From JASDSY01 sp041441465 (GTDB lineage Bacteria; Muiribacteriota; UBA9980), in the NCBI GenBank assembly GCA_041441465.1, contig JASDSY010000023.1, positions 1 to 61,470 on the forward strand: DNA of 61,470 nucleotides, read 5' to 3'. Shown piece by piece: positions 17,794 through 26,544 of this stretch. The translations under genes and the position numbers were made by a program. Position 1 is the first letter of the stretch. Every line of letters begins with the position of its first letter. The notes below the pieces were generated by a model. The model had not been told where the DNA came from. It worked only from the letters and a program-made list of their open reading frames with translations, and did not search any database.

Positions 17794-20190
17794 ATGAGAG
17801 ACTATTTTAGAAGGCCTAAAAATGCTGGTAATTTAGCAAAGGTACTCTTATTATCTTTTTTATTGTTTGCGCTCACTCTTAATTTTTCTGCCGGATATGT
17901 TTATTCGCAGACGCAAAGTGACGGATTAACGCGTTCTCTTGATAATTTAGCGCGTGATATAAGTCAGTCTCTTGACAGTTCGATCACTTCGGCTTCAGGG
18001 CCTGATCAGGCTATAGCGAAGGCGGCCGATCAGATACTTGGTAAGCTCGAGGATATAAGCTTTTCGGATGTTAAGACATTTATCGAATCGGTTAATACCC
18101 CTGAACAGATAAAATATGTTGTCGAAACTGTAAGGACATTTGCGAGTTCCAATAAGAAACTTCCTTACAATATAGCATCAATTAAGACATTAAAACTTCT
18201 TAATGAAAAAACAAGGTTTTTAATAGCGCAGTCCCCTGATAATCAGCAATATTTTGAATTAACCAATCAGATTAATGCTTTAAATAAAGAACTTAATTTA
18301 CAGAAATCATCTCTTTTTAAAGCTTATGCTGGCGATAAAAAATCCGCGGGTGAAAATGCTGCGGTACAGGCTGAGGCAGTAAATATCGCGGTCAGTGAAT
18401 CAGTTAATGAAAACGCAGAACGTTCGTCGGCGAAGGTGCTTTTGGGCGCTAACTATGACGAAACTGCTCAGGCAACGACATTCGGTCTTAACGCTCCGCG
18501 CGCGACTTCGGTTAAATTGATAGTATTCGATTCGGCTAAGGCAACTTCAGGCACTGAATATGAAATGAAAAAAAATGCAGACGGAATATGGAGCACTTCA
18601 ATAAAGCAAAATCTTGTAGGCAAGTTCTATCAATACAGTGTTGACGGCCCAAAAGGACCTGGCGAAAGATTCGACGCCGAAAAATTAGTTTCAGATCCGT
18701 ATGCATATGCAAATGACGGCAGCGCAGGTAAGAGCATAGTAGTTGACAGAAATTTCAAATGGGAAGACGCAGGATTTAAAACTCCTTTAGCTAAAGATGC
18801 TATAATTTATGAAATGCATGTAAAAGACTATACAGCTCACGTTTCGTCGGGAGTTTCAAAAGATAAAAGCGGAAAATATTTAGGACTTCTCGAAGGTCAG
18901 ACTTCTGATAAAGTACTTGGACATTTGAAACAGCTTGGCGTAACCGCTGTCGAACTTCTTCCTGTTCATGAATTCGACAATCAGGCGGCTCCTTCAGGCG
19001 TTAATCACTGGGGGTATATGACTACTCATTTCATGGCGCCTGAGTCCTCATACGCTTCAGGTTCTTACGGCCAGCAGGTCAACGAATTCAAAAAACTAGT
19101 GAACGGTCTTCATAAAAACGGCATTGCTGTTATACTTGACGTGGTTTATAACCATACAGCCGAAGGCAATGAACAGGGGCCGGTATATAATTTCAAAGGT
19201 ATTGATAATAAATCTTATTACAGGCTTTATAATGATCCGAACTGCTACTGGAATGGCACAGGCTGCGGCAATGAATTCCGCACCGACAGCGAACTGGGCC
19301 GCAAATATGTACTTGATACATTAATGTTCTGGGTTAAGGAATATCATATCGACGGCTTTAGATTTGATCTTGCGACGATTATCGATAAAGATACTATGAT
19401 GGCTATAAATAATACGCTTCCGGCTAACGTTCTTTTAATAGCAGAGCCATGGGCTGCGGACTGGAATCGTAATCAGTGGACAAAGGGCGATTTCCGTGAA
19501 ACTAAATGGGCTAAATGGAATGACGATTTTAAAAATGCTGTTAAAGGTTTCATTTGCGGCAAAGGTAACCGCGATAATATGATGACGGTAATCGCCGGCA
19601 CCTGCTACTGGTGGACAGCTAAACCTACTGAATCAATTAACTTCGTGGAATGTCATGATAACGCGACAATAATGGATTTCTGCGGCAATAATCAAAAAAT
19701 AGCTATGCTGGGCGGTTTTGCGGTGTTAACTTCACAGGGTACGCCTATGCTTCATGAAGGACAGGAATTCTTAAAAAATAAACGCGGCAACGATAATTCG
19801 TATGACCAGGATAACGATATAAACTATATCAATTGGGAATTGAAGGAAAAGAACAAAAGCGCTTTTGAGTTCTTTTCGGGCCTTGTTAAAATAAGGAAAA
19901 CATTTTCACAGTTCCGCCACGATAAACCGCTTGGTGAAGGCGAAATAAAATGGATTCTCGTGTCAAACACTAACGGTATAGGCTATCAATTATTCGGCAA
20001 GAGCGAAGATATAATAGTTTTAATGAACGGCGATCAGAACAACTGGGTGTCGTTCCCTATGCCTGATGACAAGGATTGGACCATACTTTGCAACGGCGAG
20101 AAGGTTGATCTTAACGGAAAACTCGGCACCTGCAAGGGTGATTATAAAGTTCCGCCGGTGACGGGCGTTATACTGATGAGAAAAAAATAA
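17794..20190 (+). CDS. Secreted GH13 glycoside hydrolase, pullulanase/isoamylase-type
   Basis: 798 residues from ATG 17794, with GGGGG eight bases upstream. A signal peptide (VLLLSFLLFALTLNFSAG) is followed by a helical linker. Next come a CBM48/early-set domain (TFGLNAPRATSVKLIVFD) and the GH13 barrel: DVVYNHTAEGN (region I), GFRFDLATI with nucleophile D525 (region II), LLIAEPWAADW with acid/base E551 (region III) and ECHDNATIMD with D622 (region IV). YEMHVKDYT and NHWGYM are typical of debranching enzymes. It likely cleaves alpha-1,6 or alpha-1,4 bonds of starch or glycogen outside the cytoplasm. The N-terminal ~200 residues before CBM48 are not recognised. It has its own promoter and terminator. 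Confidence 0.9.
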   Translation: MRDYFRRPKNAGNLAKVLLLSFLLFALTLNFSAGYVYSQTQSDGLTRSLDNLARDISQSLDSSITSASGPDQAIAKAADQILGKLEDISFSDVKTFIESVNTPEQIKYVVETVRTFASSNKKLPYNIASIKTLKLLNEKTRFLIAQSPDNQQYFELTNQINALNKELNLQKSSLFKAYAGDKKSAGENAAVQAEAVNIAVSESVNENAERSSAKVLLGANYDETAQATTFGLNAPRATSVKLIVFDSAKATSGTEYEMKKNADGIWSTSIKQNLVGKFYQYSVDGPKGPGERFDAEKLVSDPYAYANDGSAGKSIVVDRNFKWEDAGFKTPLAKDAIIYEMHVKDYTAHVSSGVSKDKSGKYLGLLEGQTSDKVLGHLKQLGVTAVELLPVHEFDNQAAPSGVNHWGYMTTHFMAPESSYASGSYGQQVNEFKKLVNGLHKNGIAVILDVVYNHTAEGNEQGPVYNFKGIDNKSYYRLYNDPNCYWNGTGCGNEFRTDSELGRKYVLDTLMFWVKEYHIDGFRFDLATIIDKDTMMAINNTLPANVLLIAEPWAADWNRNQWTKGDFRETKWAKWNDDFKNAVKGFICGKGNRDNMMTVIAGTCYWWTAKPTESINFVECHDNATIMDFCGNNQKIAMLGGFAVLTSQGTPMLHEGQEFLKNKRGNDNSYDQDNDINYINWELKEKNKSAFEFFSGLVKIRKTFSQFRHDKPLGEGEIKWILVSNTNGIGYQLFGKSEDIIVLMNGDQNNWVSFPMPDDKDWTILCNGEKVDLNGKLGTCKGDYKVPPVTGVILMRKK

Positions 20191-20237
20191 TATCGGACAT
20201 TATTACAATGTGACAATTGGAATAAAATAGTACCATG

Positions 20238-20274
20238 AAATAAGCGGTTTCTTTGAAATCGCTTATTTTGTTTT
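20238..20274 (+). terminator. Terminator after the GH13 gene
   Basis: 13-bp stem AAATAAGCGGTTT / AAATCGCTTATTT with one G-T pair, followed by a T-rich run. Confidence 0.8.
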
Positions 20275-20313
20275 GAATAAAAATATATGAATCGTCCGGG
20301 ATGAGGTAAAAAA

Positions 20314-21006
20314 ATGAAGGAACGTTCAATATTATTCAGGTTGTTATGCGTGGCTCTTTCGCTGACTGTGCTTGCGCCGTCGCTTTATTTTCTTTTTGAG
20401 CATTGGGACGTTATTTTCAGGCTTATAAAAACTCCTGAAAATATTAAAAATTATGTTCTGGAATATAAAGAATACGGAATATTGTTATATGTAGGCATAC
20501 AAATTTTTCAGGTCGTCATTTTTATGATTCCGGGAGAAGTTACGCAGGTTGCCGGCGGGTATCTTTACGGGGGGTTTTTAGGATTCATTCTTTCATTTAC
20601 TGGAATAATGATAGGGTCGGTAATGGCGTTTTTTATAGGACGTTCACTTGGATGTGAAATACTGAGGCATATAATACCGGCAAAACATTTTGAAAATTTC
20701 GAAAGCGTAATGAACCATAAAAAAGGTATTATGGCGATATTTTTGCTGTTTGTACTGCCTGGCTTTCCGAAAGATTCACTTTGCTATCTCAGCGGCATTT
20801 CGCCTATAAATTTCAGGATTTTTTGTTTGATTTGCGCTGTTGGGAGGCTGCCCGGCCTTATTTTAAGTTCGGTTTTCGGGGCCGGTCTTGCTGATATGAA
20901 TTATGTTAAAATTATCGCGGTTATACTGGTTTCGGGAGGTTTTGCCGGCGCGGGCTGGCTGTTCAGGGATAAAATCGATGCGCTCTCTGAAAAATTCGAG
21001 AAATAA
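20314..21006 (+). CDS. TVP38/TMEM64 (VTT/DedA-like) inner-membrane protein
   Basis: 230 residues with about six hydrophobic segments. The VTT-domain core is visible as VVIFMIPGEVTQVAGGYLYGG, split here as IPGEVTQVAGGYLYG and GSVMAFFIGRSLG, and later VLPGFPKDSLCYLSGIS, the reentrant-loop motif of this superfamily. Such proteins move or scramble lipids in the inner membrane; the exact cargo is unknown. The ribosome binding site is GATGAGG. It has a terminator just after the stop and no operon partner. Confidence 0.88.
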   Translation: MKERSILFRLLCVALSLTVLAPSLYFLFEHWDVIFRLIKTPENIKNYVLEYKEYGILLYVGIQIFQVVIFMIPGEVTQVAGGYLYGGFLGFILSFTGIMIGSVMAFFIGRSLGCEILRHIIPAKHFENFESVMNHKKGIMAIFLLFVLPGFPKDSLCYLSGISPINFRIFCLICAVGRLPGLILSSVFGAGLADMNYVKIIAVILVSGGFAGAGWLFRDKIDALSEKFEK

Positions 21007-21051
21007 AAAAGAGCCTTTCCCAAAAAAAGATTTTTGGCGGCCCTTTTTTAT
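21005..21051. terminator. Terminator between the VTT gene and rubredoxin
   Basis: AAAAAAGAGCC pairs with GGCCCTTTTTT (one mismatch), with an inner CCAAAAA/TTTTTGG stem; T-tracts occur on both strands and the flanking genes are convergent. Confidence 0.65.
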
Positions 21052-21077
21052 TTTTTATAGTTTCTTATATTTTTTTA

Positions 21078-21239
21078 CTAGCTTACTTTTTCAAAGCTGT
21101 CTTTGCCGACGCCGCAAGCGGGGCAGACCCAATCTTCAGGTATTTTTTCGAAAGGTGTCCCGGGAGCGATTCCGCCGTCCGGATCGCCTACTGTAGGGTC
21201 ATAAATATAATCACAGATTGTGCATCTCCATTTTGTCAT
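21078..21239 (-). CDS. Rubredoxin
   Basis: 53 residues, the classical rubredoxin length. Two iron-binding knuckles are complete: CTICDYIYD near the N-terminus and CPACGVGKDSFE near the C-terminus, giving the Fe(Cys)4 site. The intervening GDPDGGIAPGTPFEKIPEDW is diagnostic. It is a small cytoplasmic one-electron carrier, in anaerobes often feeding peroxide or superoxide reductases. The ribosome binding site is AGGAGA before ATG 21239. It lies 82 bp downstream of ferritin on the same strand, so the pair likely forms an iron/oxidative-stress operon. Confidence 0.97.
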   Translation of the reverse strand: MTKWRCTICDYIYDPTVGDPDGGIAPGTPFEKIPEDWVCPACGVGKDSFEKVS

Positions 21240-21321
21240 TTTTATTCTCTCCTAATTTTAAAAATTAATGTCATTGTTTATTGCATGAATGATTATTCAT
21301 TGTTGCCGTTTTTAAAATTTG

Positions 21322-21810
21322 TTATTTACCGCGTTTGCCTGCATGGTGGTCGATAACCATTATTGTGCCGGGCTTGTCGCCTGCCATTTTCAAGTGTTCA
21401 ACCATTTCGCTGGCGTTAGCTTCTTCTTCAACCTGTTCGTTGATAAACCACTGTAAAAATACTTGCGTAGCATAATCTTTTTCGCTTATTGCGAGGGCAT
21501 AGATGTCATTTATTGAAGCTGTAATATACTGTTCATGTTTGTAAGCCGCTTCAAACGCGGCAAGGATTGTTTTGTAAGCGGCAGGAGGTTGCTCGATTTT
21601 TTCAAGTTTTACTTCGGCACCGCGTTCAAGTATGTAGTTAAAAAATTTCATTGCGTGTGAATGTTCTTCGCCGGCTTGGAGTGTAAACCAGTGGGCCAGG
21701 CCTTTAAAATTTTTACTCTGACAGAATGCGGCCATTGCAAGATAAATATGTTCGGAGTGAAACTCTTTGTTGATTTGAGCGTTTAACGCTTTAAGAATTT
21801 TAGTGTTAAT
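21322..21810 (-). CDS. ftnA: Ferritin, apparently starting at an ATT codon
   Basis: 162 residues if translation starts at ATT 21810. The protein is the FtnA type: KEFHSEHIYLAM carries the first ferroxidase glutamate, GEEHSHAMKFF the E/H pair, YKHEQYITASINDI and FLQWFINEQVEEE the remaining ligands. It stores iron as a 24-mer in the cytoplasm. The first in-frame ATG (21735) would delete helix A and the first iron ligand. Upstream, no ATG, GTG or TTG lies between the in-frame TAA (21834) and that ATG in a suitable place. A perfect AGGAGGG (21823-21817) is six bases before ATT AAC ACT, so initiation at ATT is the simplest reading. Rubredoxin follows in the same operon. Confidence 0.88.
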   Translation of the reverse strand: MNTKILKALNAQINKEFHSEHIYLAMAAFCQSKNFKGLAHWFTLQAGEEHSHAMKFFNYILERGAEVKLEKIEQPPAAYKTILAAFEAAYKHEQYITASINDIYALAISEKDYATQVFLQWFINEQVEEEANASEMVEHLKMAGDKPGTIMVIDHHAGKRGK

Positions 21811-21869
21811 AATAATCCCTCCTATTAATTTTTAATGAACATCTTTTTATTGGTTTCTTATTAATTAGA

Positions 21870-21899
21870 ATTTTACATTATATTATAAGTTTTTGTCAA
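21870..21899 (-). promoter_or_regulatory. Promoter of the ferritin-rubredoxin operon
   Basis: Minus strand TTGACA (21899-21894), 18-bp spacer, TAAAAT (21875-21870). The spacer holds an imperfect dyad TTATAATATAATGTAA, loosely like a Fur/PerR-family operator; regulation by such a factor is only a guess. Confidence 0.6.
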
Positions 21900-22032
21900 G
21901 TTTTTATTTATAGTTTTTATTAAAAATTATAAATAAAAATAATTTTTAATCATGAATTTTATTTTGCTTAATTTTGACTTTTATGGTAATGGATAAAAAA
22001 ATATTAATTCATAAAAAGTTCGTAAAAATTGC

Positions 22033-22061
22033 TTGACAATATATTAATGTTTATGTATTAT
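22033..22061 (+). promoter_or_regulatory. Promoter for the SBHM-like protein gene
   Basis: TTGACA (22033-22038), 17-bp spacer, TATTAT (22056-22061); GGAGG precedes ATG 22091. Confidence 0.8.
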
Positions 22062-22090
22062 AAGCGAAAAAAAATGTTGGAGGTCATTAA

Positions 22091-22933
22091 ATGAAAGACC
22101 TGGTTTCGATTCGTTCCGAAGTTGGCGGTGTTGTTGAGTATTTCCAGATTAAAACCAATAAGGTAAAAAAAGTACTTTTACCCGGCGGTATGATATTTAT
22201 TACAAACCGCGACAAAAAGCAGAATGTGATGAAAGTCGATTTTTCAAAGCCGGTTAAGTATGTTCTCAAATCGCAAATCGGAACCGTTTTGAGCTGCCGT
22301 CACGGAGATGAAATCGAAGAAGACGGTGCACTCGTAACAATCCAGGCTGAAATGGACGGCCTGGTCAGCATAAAGAAAAATAAAATTATAATCACAAAAA
22401 AAACATTTGTCAAAGAATATGAGATAGATAAAAATTATGAAATTCTCGTTGAAGACGGCGCAACCGTTAAATTAGGCCAGAAGCTTGCAAAAATTGTTTC
22501 GCCTTTTTACGGAATAGTAAAATATAACTTCGTATCTTCCGACAATGAAAAAGACCGTTCACGCAAGATTGATTCCGTTGAAATCCTTCAAAATGCCTCG
22601 GCTTATGAAATTCCTGACGATTTTTTCATAAAAGTTTCTAACGGCGCGACTATTGATTCAGGAGCCGTCATTGCTGAAGGCGTAATTCGCGAAGATAGCT
22701 ATGGCGACCTTTCGATTGAAAAAGAATCATTCGAAGAAGAAAAAGAAGATGACGAAGACGTAACTACAGAAGAAGATATTGACGAAATCGACGATGATAA
22801 CGGCGCTAAAGAGGACTTTAATTATGAAGAAGAACAAATAGACAGCGAATTTGACGACGAAGAAGATAACAGCATGCCGGCTGAGGAAGAAGAATACCAA
22901 TCTTCAGGAAGCAAGCGCCGTAAAAAATCATAA
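22091..22933 (+). CDS. Stand-alone protein with lipoyl/sandwich-barrel-hybrid-like repeats and acidic tail
   Basis: 280 residues, no signal peptide. Segments YEILVEDGATVKLGQKLAKI and FIKVSNGATIDSGAVIAEG, and the earlier GTVLSCRHGDEIEEDGALV, share the hybrid-barrel turn seen in biotinyl/lipoyl domains and in the sandwich-barrel hybrid motifs of the RNA polymerase beta-prime subunit (pattern V.DG..V..GQ.LA). There is no biotin/lipoyl lysine motif. Residues ~215-280 are extremely acidic with a basic KRRKKS end. I infer a cytoplasmic protein that may contact RNA polymerase or another large complex; this is not a recognised gene. It has a strong promoter and terminator of its own. Confidence 0.7.
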   Translation: MKDLVSIRSEVGGVVEYFQIKTNKVKKVLLPGGMIFITNRDKKQNVMKVDFSKPVKYVLKSQIGTVLSCRHGDEIEEDGALVTIQAEMDGLVSIKKNKIIITKKTFVKEYEIDKNYEILVEDGATVKLGQKLAKIVSPFYGIVKYNFVSSDNEKDRSRKIDSVEILQNASAYEIPDDFFIKVSNGATIDSGAVIAEGVIREDSYGDLSIEKESFEEEKEDDEDVTTEEDIDEIDDDNGAKEDFNYEEEQIDSEFDDEEDNSMPAEEEEYQSSGSKRRKKS

Positions 22934-22968
22934 TCGTGATTTTAAGTTCACTGATAATATAAAAGATT

Positions 22969-23010
22969 CAAAGAAGAGATAGTTTGTGATTCTATCTCTT
23001 CTTTGGTTTT
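22969..23010 (+). terminator. Rho-independent terminator
   Basis: Perfect 14-bp stem CAAAGAAGAGATAG / CTATCTCTTCTTTG with a 9-nt loop, followed by GTTTT. Confidence 0.85.
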
Positions 23011-23051
23011 ATGAAGTGTTATATTCATGCGCAAAAACATATCAAAATTAC

Positions 23052-23080
23052 TTTACAGCTTATTCAATATTTGATATAAT
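23052..23080 (+). promoter_or_regulatory. Promoter for the response regulator
   Basis: TTTACA (23052-23057), 17-bp spacer, TATAAT (23075-23080). Confidence 0.7.
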
Positions 23081-23134
23081 TAAAATAGCGTAATCCTTAT
23101 TTTAAAATTATTATTTCGATTTGGAGGTGGTATT

Positions 23135-23587
23135 ATGGAAGGGTGTTCAAACGATGAAAAATATAAAATTTTTTTAGTCGATGATGATTCCTACAGCCTC
23201 GATCTTATTGAAATGATGATCACCAGCGATGACTCAGAAAAATATGATATCAGAAAATTTACCAATTCACCTGATGCTTTAAGTAAAATTATTATTGAAA
23301 AACCAGACGTCGTTGTTCTTGATATCAATATGCCGATAATGAACGGCTTTGAAATATGCCAGACAATCAAATCCCGCCCTGAAACCAAAAACATAATCGT
23401 CGTTTTCGTTACCAGCTATAATTCCGAATATGCAAAATATGACAGCATCATAAGATATAAAGCGGATTACTACATTTCTAAACCTTTCAGCAGAGAAATG
23501 CTTGTTAATTTTATAAAAATGATAAAAATGGCGAAAAAAGGATACGTGCCGGTAAATCGCAACGCAGCCGTCGCGAGTTTGATATGA
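23135..23587 (+). CDS. Single-domain response regulator (CheY-like receiver)
   Basis: 150 residues made almost wholly of a receiver domain. The acidic pocket is D16-D18 (FLVDDDS), the phospho-acceptor is D63 (VVVLDINMP), the switch threonine is T93 (FVTSY) and the conserved lysine is K116 (ISKPF). No DNA-binding or enzymatic output domain follows, only a ~30-residue tail. It would be phosphorylated by an unlinked histidine kinase, as none is encoded nearby. A strong ribosome binding site (GGAGGTGG) precedes ATG. Confidence 0.93.
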   Translation: MEGCSNDEKYKIFLVDDDSYSLDLIEMMITSDDSEKYDIRKFTNSPDALSKIIIEKPDVVVLDINMPIMNGFEICQTIKSRPETKNIIVVFVTSYNSEYAKYDSIIRYKADYYISKPFSREMLVNFIKMIKMAKKGYVPVNRNAAVASLI

Positions 23588-23662
23588 TCTTATTAGCTTT
23601 TTTAAATAACCTTTTATACTAAGAATAAAAAAATAAAGATATGACGGGCAGGTATAAAATTA

Positions 23663-24901
23663 ATGTTTTTTAAAATTAAAAATAGTAAATTATTGCTATA
23701 TTTCTTTTCATTTTTATTAGCTTTTTTTATTTTTACAAATAATTCAACCGCTTCAAGCCTGATCCGGTTTGAAAACAAAGCGGCGAAAGCTTTCAGCGTT
23801 AATCATTTCTTTTTTCTTAAAGTTTCAGATGATAAAGAAACTCAAAAAATCACTGAACAATTAAAGCGTTTGGAAATTCCGGAATTTCTAAACATATTTT
23901 GCCGTGCTTATAATTATAACGCTAATACAGTTTGGACCCTTGAGTTAAGAAACGGTGATATAACCGAAACTACCCGTAAAAGCGTGAGCTCTGCTATAAC
24001 GGATGAACGAATGTTCAATGCCGGCGGCGAATTTTCGGAATTCATAACTGGCTATTCGAAAAAATATCCAGCGGAAAACTTTGTAATTACAATTTATGAC
24101 CGCGCTAAATTCATAAATAATAACAGTTTTTGCATATTGGACCAGAGCATTGATTTAAAAAAATTCGCGTCGATTCTTGAAAAAATTAAGAGCGATACCG
24201 GCCGGAAAATAAATGCGCTTCAATTGGATATCGATAACGTTCAGTGCCTTGAGTTGGCTTATGAAATCAAGGAATCTGTTGATTTTATAATTGCGTCTGA
24301 AGAAAAAATCCCGCAGGCCGGCGTTCCGTATTTTGAAATTTTAAGCGGTGTTTTAAAAAACAACGACCTTGATATGCGTAAATTTTGCTTTCAATTTGTA
24401 AGCTGCTGGCATAAATATTTTAAAGACAACCTGCCTCCCGGCGAAAAAGCTACGCTTTCAGCGTTCAAGACCGTCGAGACAGCGATGATAACTGAAAAAT
24501 TAAATATTTTTCTCGAGGATTTGATTAGTGATATGAAAAATCCTGAATATTCCAAAATAATTTCCGCGATTATAATATCAAAAGTCAGACGCTATACCGA
24601 TTCAAAAGATATGATAGATATTTTTGACCTGGGGCGGCTTGTTAACGAAGAGGTATTCGAGGAAAGAGTGGAGCAAAGTTCAAGGGAATTTCTGGCCTCC
24701 ATAACGAATTCGATACTTAAAAATTCCGCCTTTGGCGATTACGGCAGGATTCCAGGATCATATAATTCTTTCGGCGTTGCCAGTTATATGCCTTTGCCGG
24801 CTGCCTCGGTAAATAACTACAAACAATTGAATTTCGCAAATGAGACTTTATGGAAAAACTTTTTAGAGGCGTATTATTCATTAACACTGCAAAAAAATTA
24901 A
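23663..24901 (+). CDS. Exported clostripain-like (C11) protein lacking the catalytic His and Cys
   Basis: 412 residues with a signal peptide or N-terminal anchor (LLLYFFSFLLAFFIF). Residues ~85-235 follow the C11/clostripain layout: FSEFITGYSKKYPAENF, then the strand that normally carries WDHG, then INALQLDIDNVQCLELAYE with the pattern that normally reads FDACLM...E.AYE, and FIIASEEKIPQAGVPY. Here the His position is in ITIYDRAKF and the catalytic Cys position is occupied by Asp (D191), so both catalytic residues are gone. It is therefore probably a non-enzymatic binding or regulatory protein. The family match is from my reading of motif order. The next gene overlaps its end by 52 bp. Confidence 0.65.
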   Translation: MFFKIKNSKLLLYFFSFLLAFFIFTNNSTASSLIRFENKAAKAFSVNHFFFLKVSDDKETQKITEQLKRLEIPEFLNIFCRAYNYNANTVWTLELRNGDITETTRKSVSSAITDERMFNAGGEFSEFITGYSKKYPAENFVITIYDRAKFINNNSFCILDQSIDLKKFASILEKIKSDTGRKINALQLDIDNVQCLELAYEIKESVDFIIASEEKIPQAGVPYFEILSGVLKNNDLDMRKFCFQFVSCWHKYFKDNLPPGEKATLSAFKTVETAMITEKLNIFLEDLISDMKNPEYSKIISAIIISKVRRYTDSKDMIDIFDLGRLVNEEVFEERVEQSSREFLASITNSILKNSAFGDYGRIPGSYNSFGVASYMPLPAASVNNYKQLNFANETLWKNFLEAYYSLTLQKN

Positions 24902-26526
24902 ACCGTTTTTTCGGAGTTATAATTCAAATATTTATTATTATTTATTTTACGTCTGGAGCAATTTGCGCGGCCGGTGCAACTGACGCCGAAAGCGAATATC
25001 TGCTGTCTATTACCGCGGTCGAAAAGGACCAATTCCCGCAAATTAATTTAAAAACTTTTTTTGCAGAAGACCGGAACGGATATAAGTATCCGATTTTCGG
25101 CGGCCGGTTTTTCGCGTCCGAGAACGACATTAAACTTAATATCAGCGTAAAAAAGATAGCGGGCGCGCAAAATATAGCGCTTATAATCGATAAAAGCCTT
25201 TATAATGTTACATTAAAAACTCTTTTAAAGGAAGTTTTTAAAGAAGCCGGTTCGTATATTGACGGCCTTGATAAAATCGGAATATTCGGTTTTACTGCCG
25301 GGATCGTCAAGCAGAATTTTGGTTCTAACGCCGGCGAATTGGGCTCAGTTACATTTGATGCAGCCGAGTATGATTATTCGAAACTGCCGGATGATGTTTT
25401 TTTATATGTATTAAATTCTATTTCGCAATACGGCGGCAATAAGCATATAATTTATATTACCGGCAGCGGATTATATTTTGAAACTGACGATGTTATGAAT
25501 AAAATTCGGGAAATAAATCAAGACGACTCGCTGGCCGTTCATATAATTAAACTTAACTTTAACGGTGAAACCGGTTTTCAAGATTCAGTCTCATATTCTA
25601 AAATGATCGAGCTGACTTCGGCTGCGGGCGGCAGCTTCATAAACGAGCCCTGTGAAAATGCAGTATCGGCAATAAAAAATGTCATGCAAAAAATTAAGAG
25701 CAATTATGAAATCAAATATGAAACGCCGCAGCCATATAGCAACGGCCGGAAAAGAATAATCGAATTGGATAACGACTATAACAATCAGGCCGTAAAAACA
25801 AGCGTCGATTATAAAATTAACTTTAATATGCCTGAACTTCAGCTTGAAAATTCAGGTAATCCTTTTATGTATCAGGAACTCGATCCGCTTACAATTGCCG
25901 ACGCCGGCACTAACGGATTGAGCCTTTCGGTTTCTGTTAGATTTATGGGAAATGCGCAATATAAAAAAAATATGAAACCTGACGGACTGCCGGTTTATAA
26001 TTCAAAGGCAGTTATCGGTTTTGCGAGCTTTACCATCGACGGCCGAATGTGCGATGAACTGTATCTTCTGGAATTTACTAATGACTTTAAGTGCTCGGCG
26101 CGGAAAATAAAGGTTCAGCAATATTTTAACGGCTGCGATCTGGGTAAACTGAACGCCGCTAATATCGATTCCGAAAGGATTGAAACTGTATTTCTTAAAG
26201 AAGGAACCGGGCCGGACTTGAAAAAATGCGGAATTTATTGGAATCCGTTTTTTAAAAATGAACGTTATGACCAATGGGTGCGTATTTTTATGTCGTTTAC
26301 GCCGCCTAAAATTGATGTCAGCGGAAATAAACGTTACGCTGTGTTTTTTACGGGAACATCCGCGGACGGAATTGAAAAAAATATAGAATATGACGGAGTT
26401 CAGCTGCAATACGGCATAACGCCGACAAATTATTCTGTTGATAAAACAATATACTTCGGGCCCGAAAAATTAAAGCAAATCATGCAGCAGCCTATAAATC
26501 CGCGAATCGAATATCAAATGAAATAA
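24850..26526 (+). CDS. Exported protein with degenerate von Willebrand A-like domain
   Basis: 558 residues. A hydrophobic segment (FFGVIIQIFIIIYFTSGAICAAG) near residue 20-40 is a signal peptide or anchor. Residues ~100-280 resemble a VWA domain: NIALIIDKSLYN stands where DxSxS normally lies, followed by DKIGIFGFT and HIIYITGSGLYF. The second MIDAS serine is missing, so metal binding is doubtful. The C-terminal half (~300-558) is beta-rich and unrecognised. The start overlaps the clostripain-like gene by 52 bp in another frame, suggesting translational coupling and a shared role at the cell envelope. Confidence 0.65.
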   Translation: MEKLFRGVLFINTAKKLNRFFGVIIQIFIIIYFTSGAICAAGATDAESEYLLSITAVEKDQFPQINLKTFFAEDRNGYKYPIFGGRFFASENDIKLNISVKKIAGAQNIALIIDKSLYNVTLKTLLKEVFKEAGSYIDGLDKIGIFGFTAGIVKQNFGSNAGELGSVTFDAAEYDYSKLPDDVFLYVLNSISQYGGNKHIIYITGSGLYFETDDVMNKIREINQDDSLAVHIIKLNFNGETGFQDSVSYSKMIELTSAAGGSFINEPCENAVSAIKNVMQKIKSNYEIKYETPQPYSNGRKRIIELDNDYNNQAVKTSVDYKINFNMPELQLENSGNPFMYQELDPLTIADAGTNGLSLSVSVRFMGNAQYKKNMKPDGLPVYNSKAVIGFASFTIDGRMCDELYLLEFTNDFKCSARKIKVQQYFNGCDLGKLNAANIDSERIETVFLKEGTGPDLKKCGIYWNPFFKNERYDQWVRIFMSFTPPKIDVSGNKRYAVFFTGTSADGIEKNIEYDGVQLQYGITPTNYSVDKTIYFGPEKLKQIMQQPINPRIEYQMK

Positions 26527-26544
26527 AATATATAAAACGATAAT

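Noticed and set aside
21733..21735. ATG as the start of ferritin
   Set aside because: It would remove helix A and the first ferroxidase ligand, and it has no ribosome binding site; the ATT after AGGAGGG fits better.
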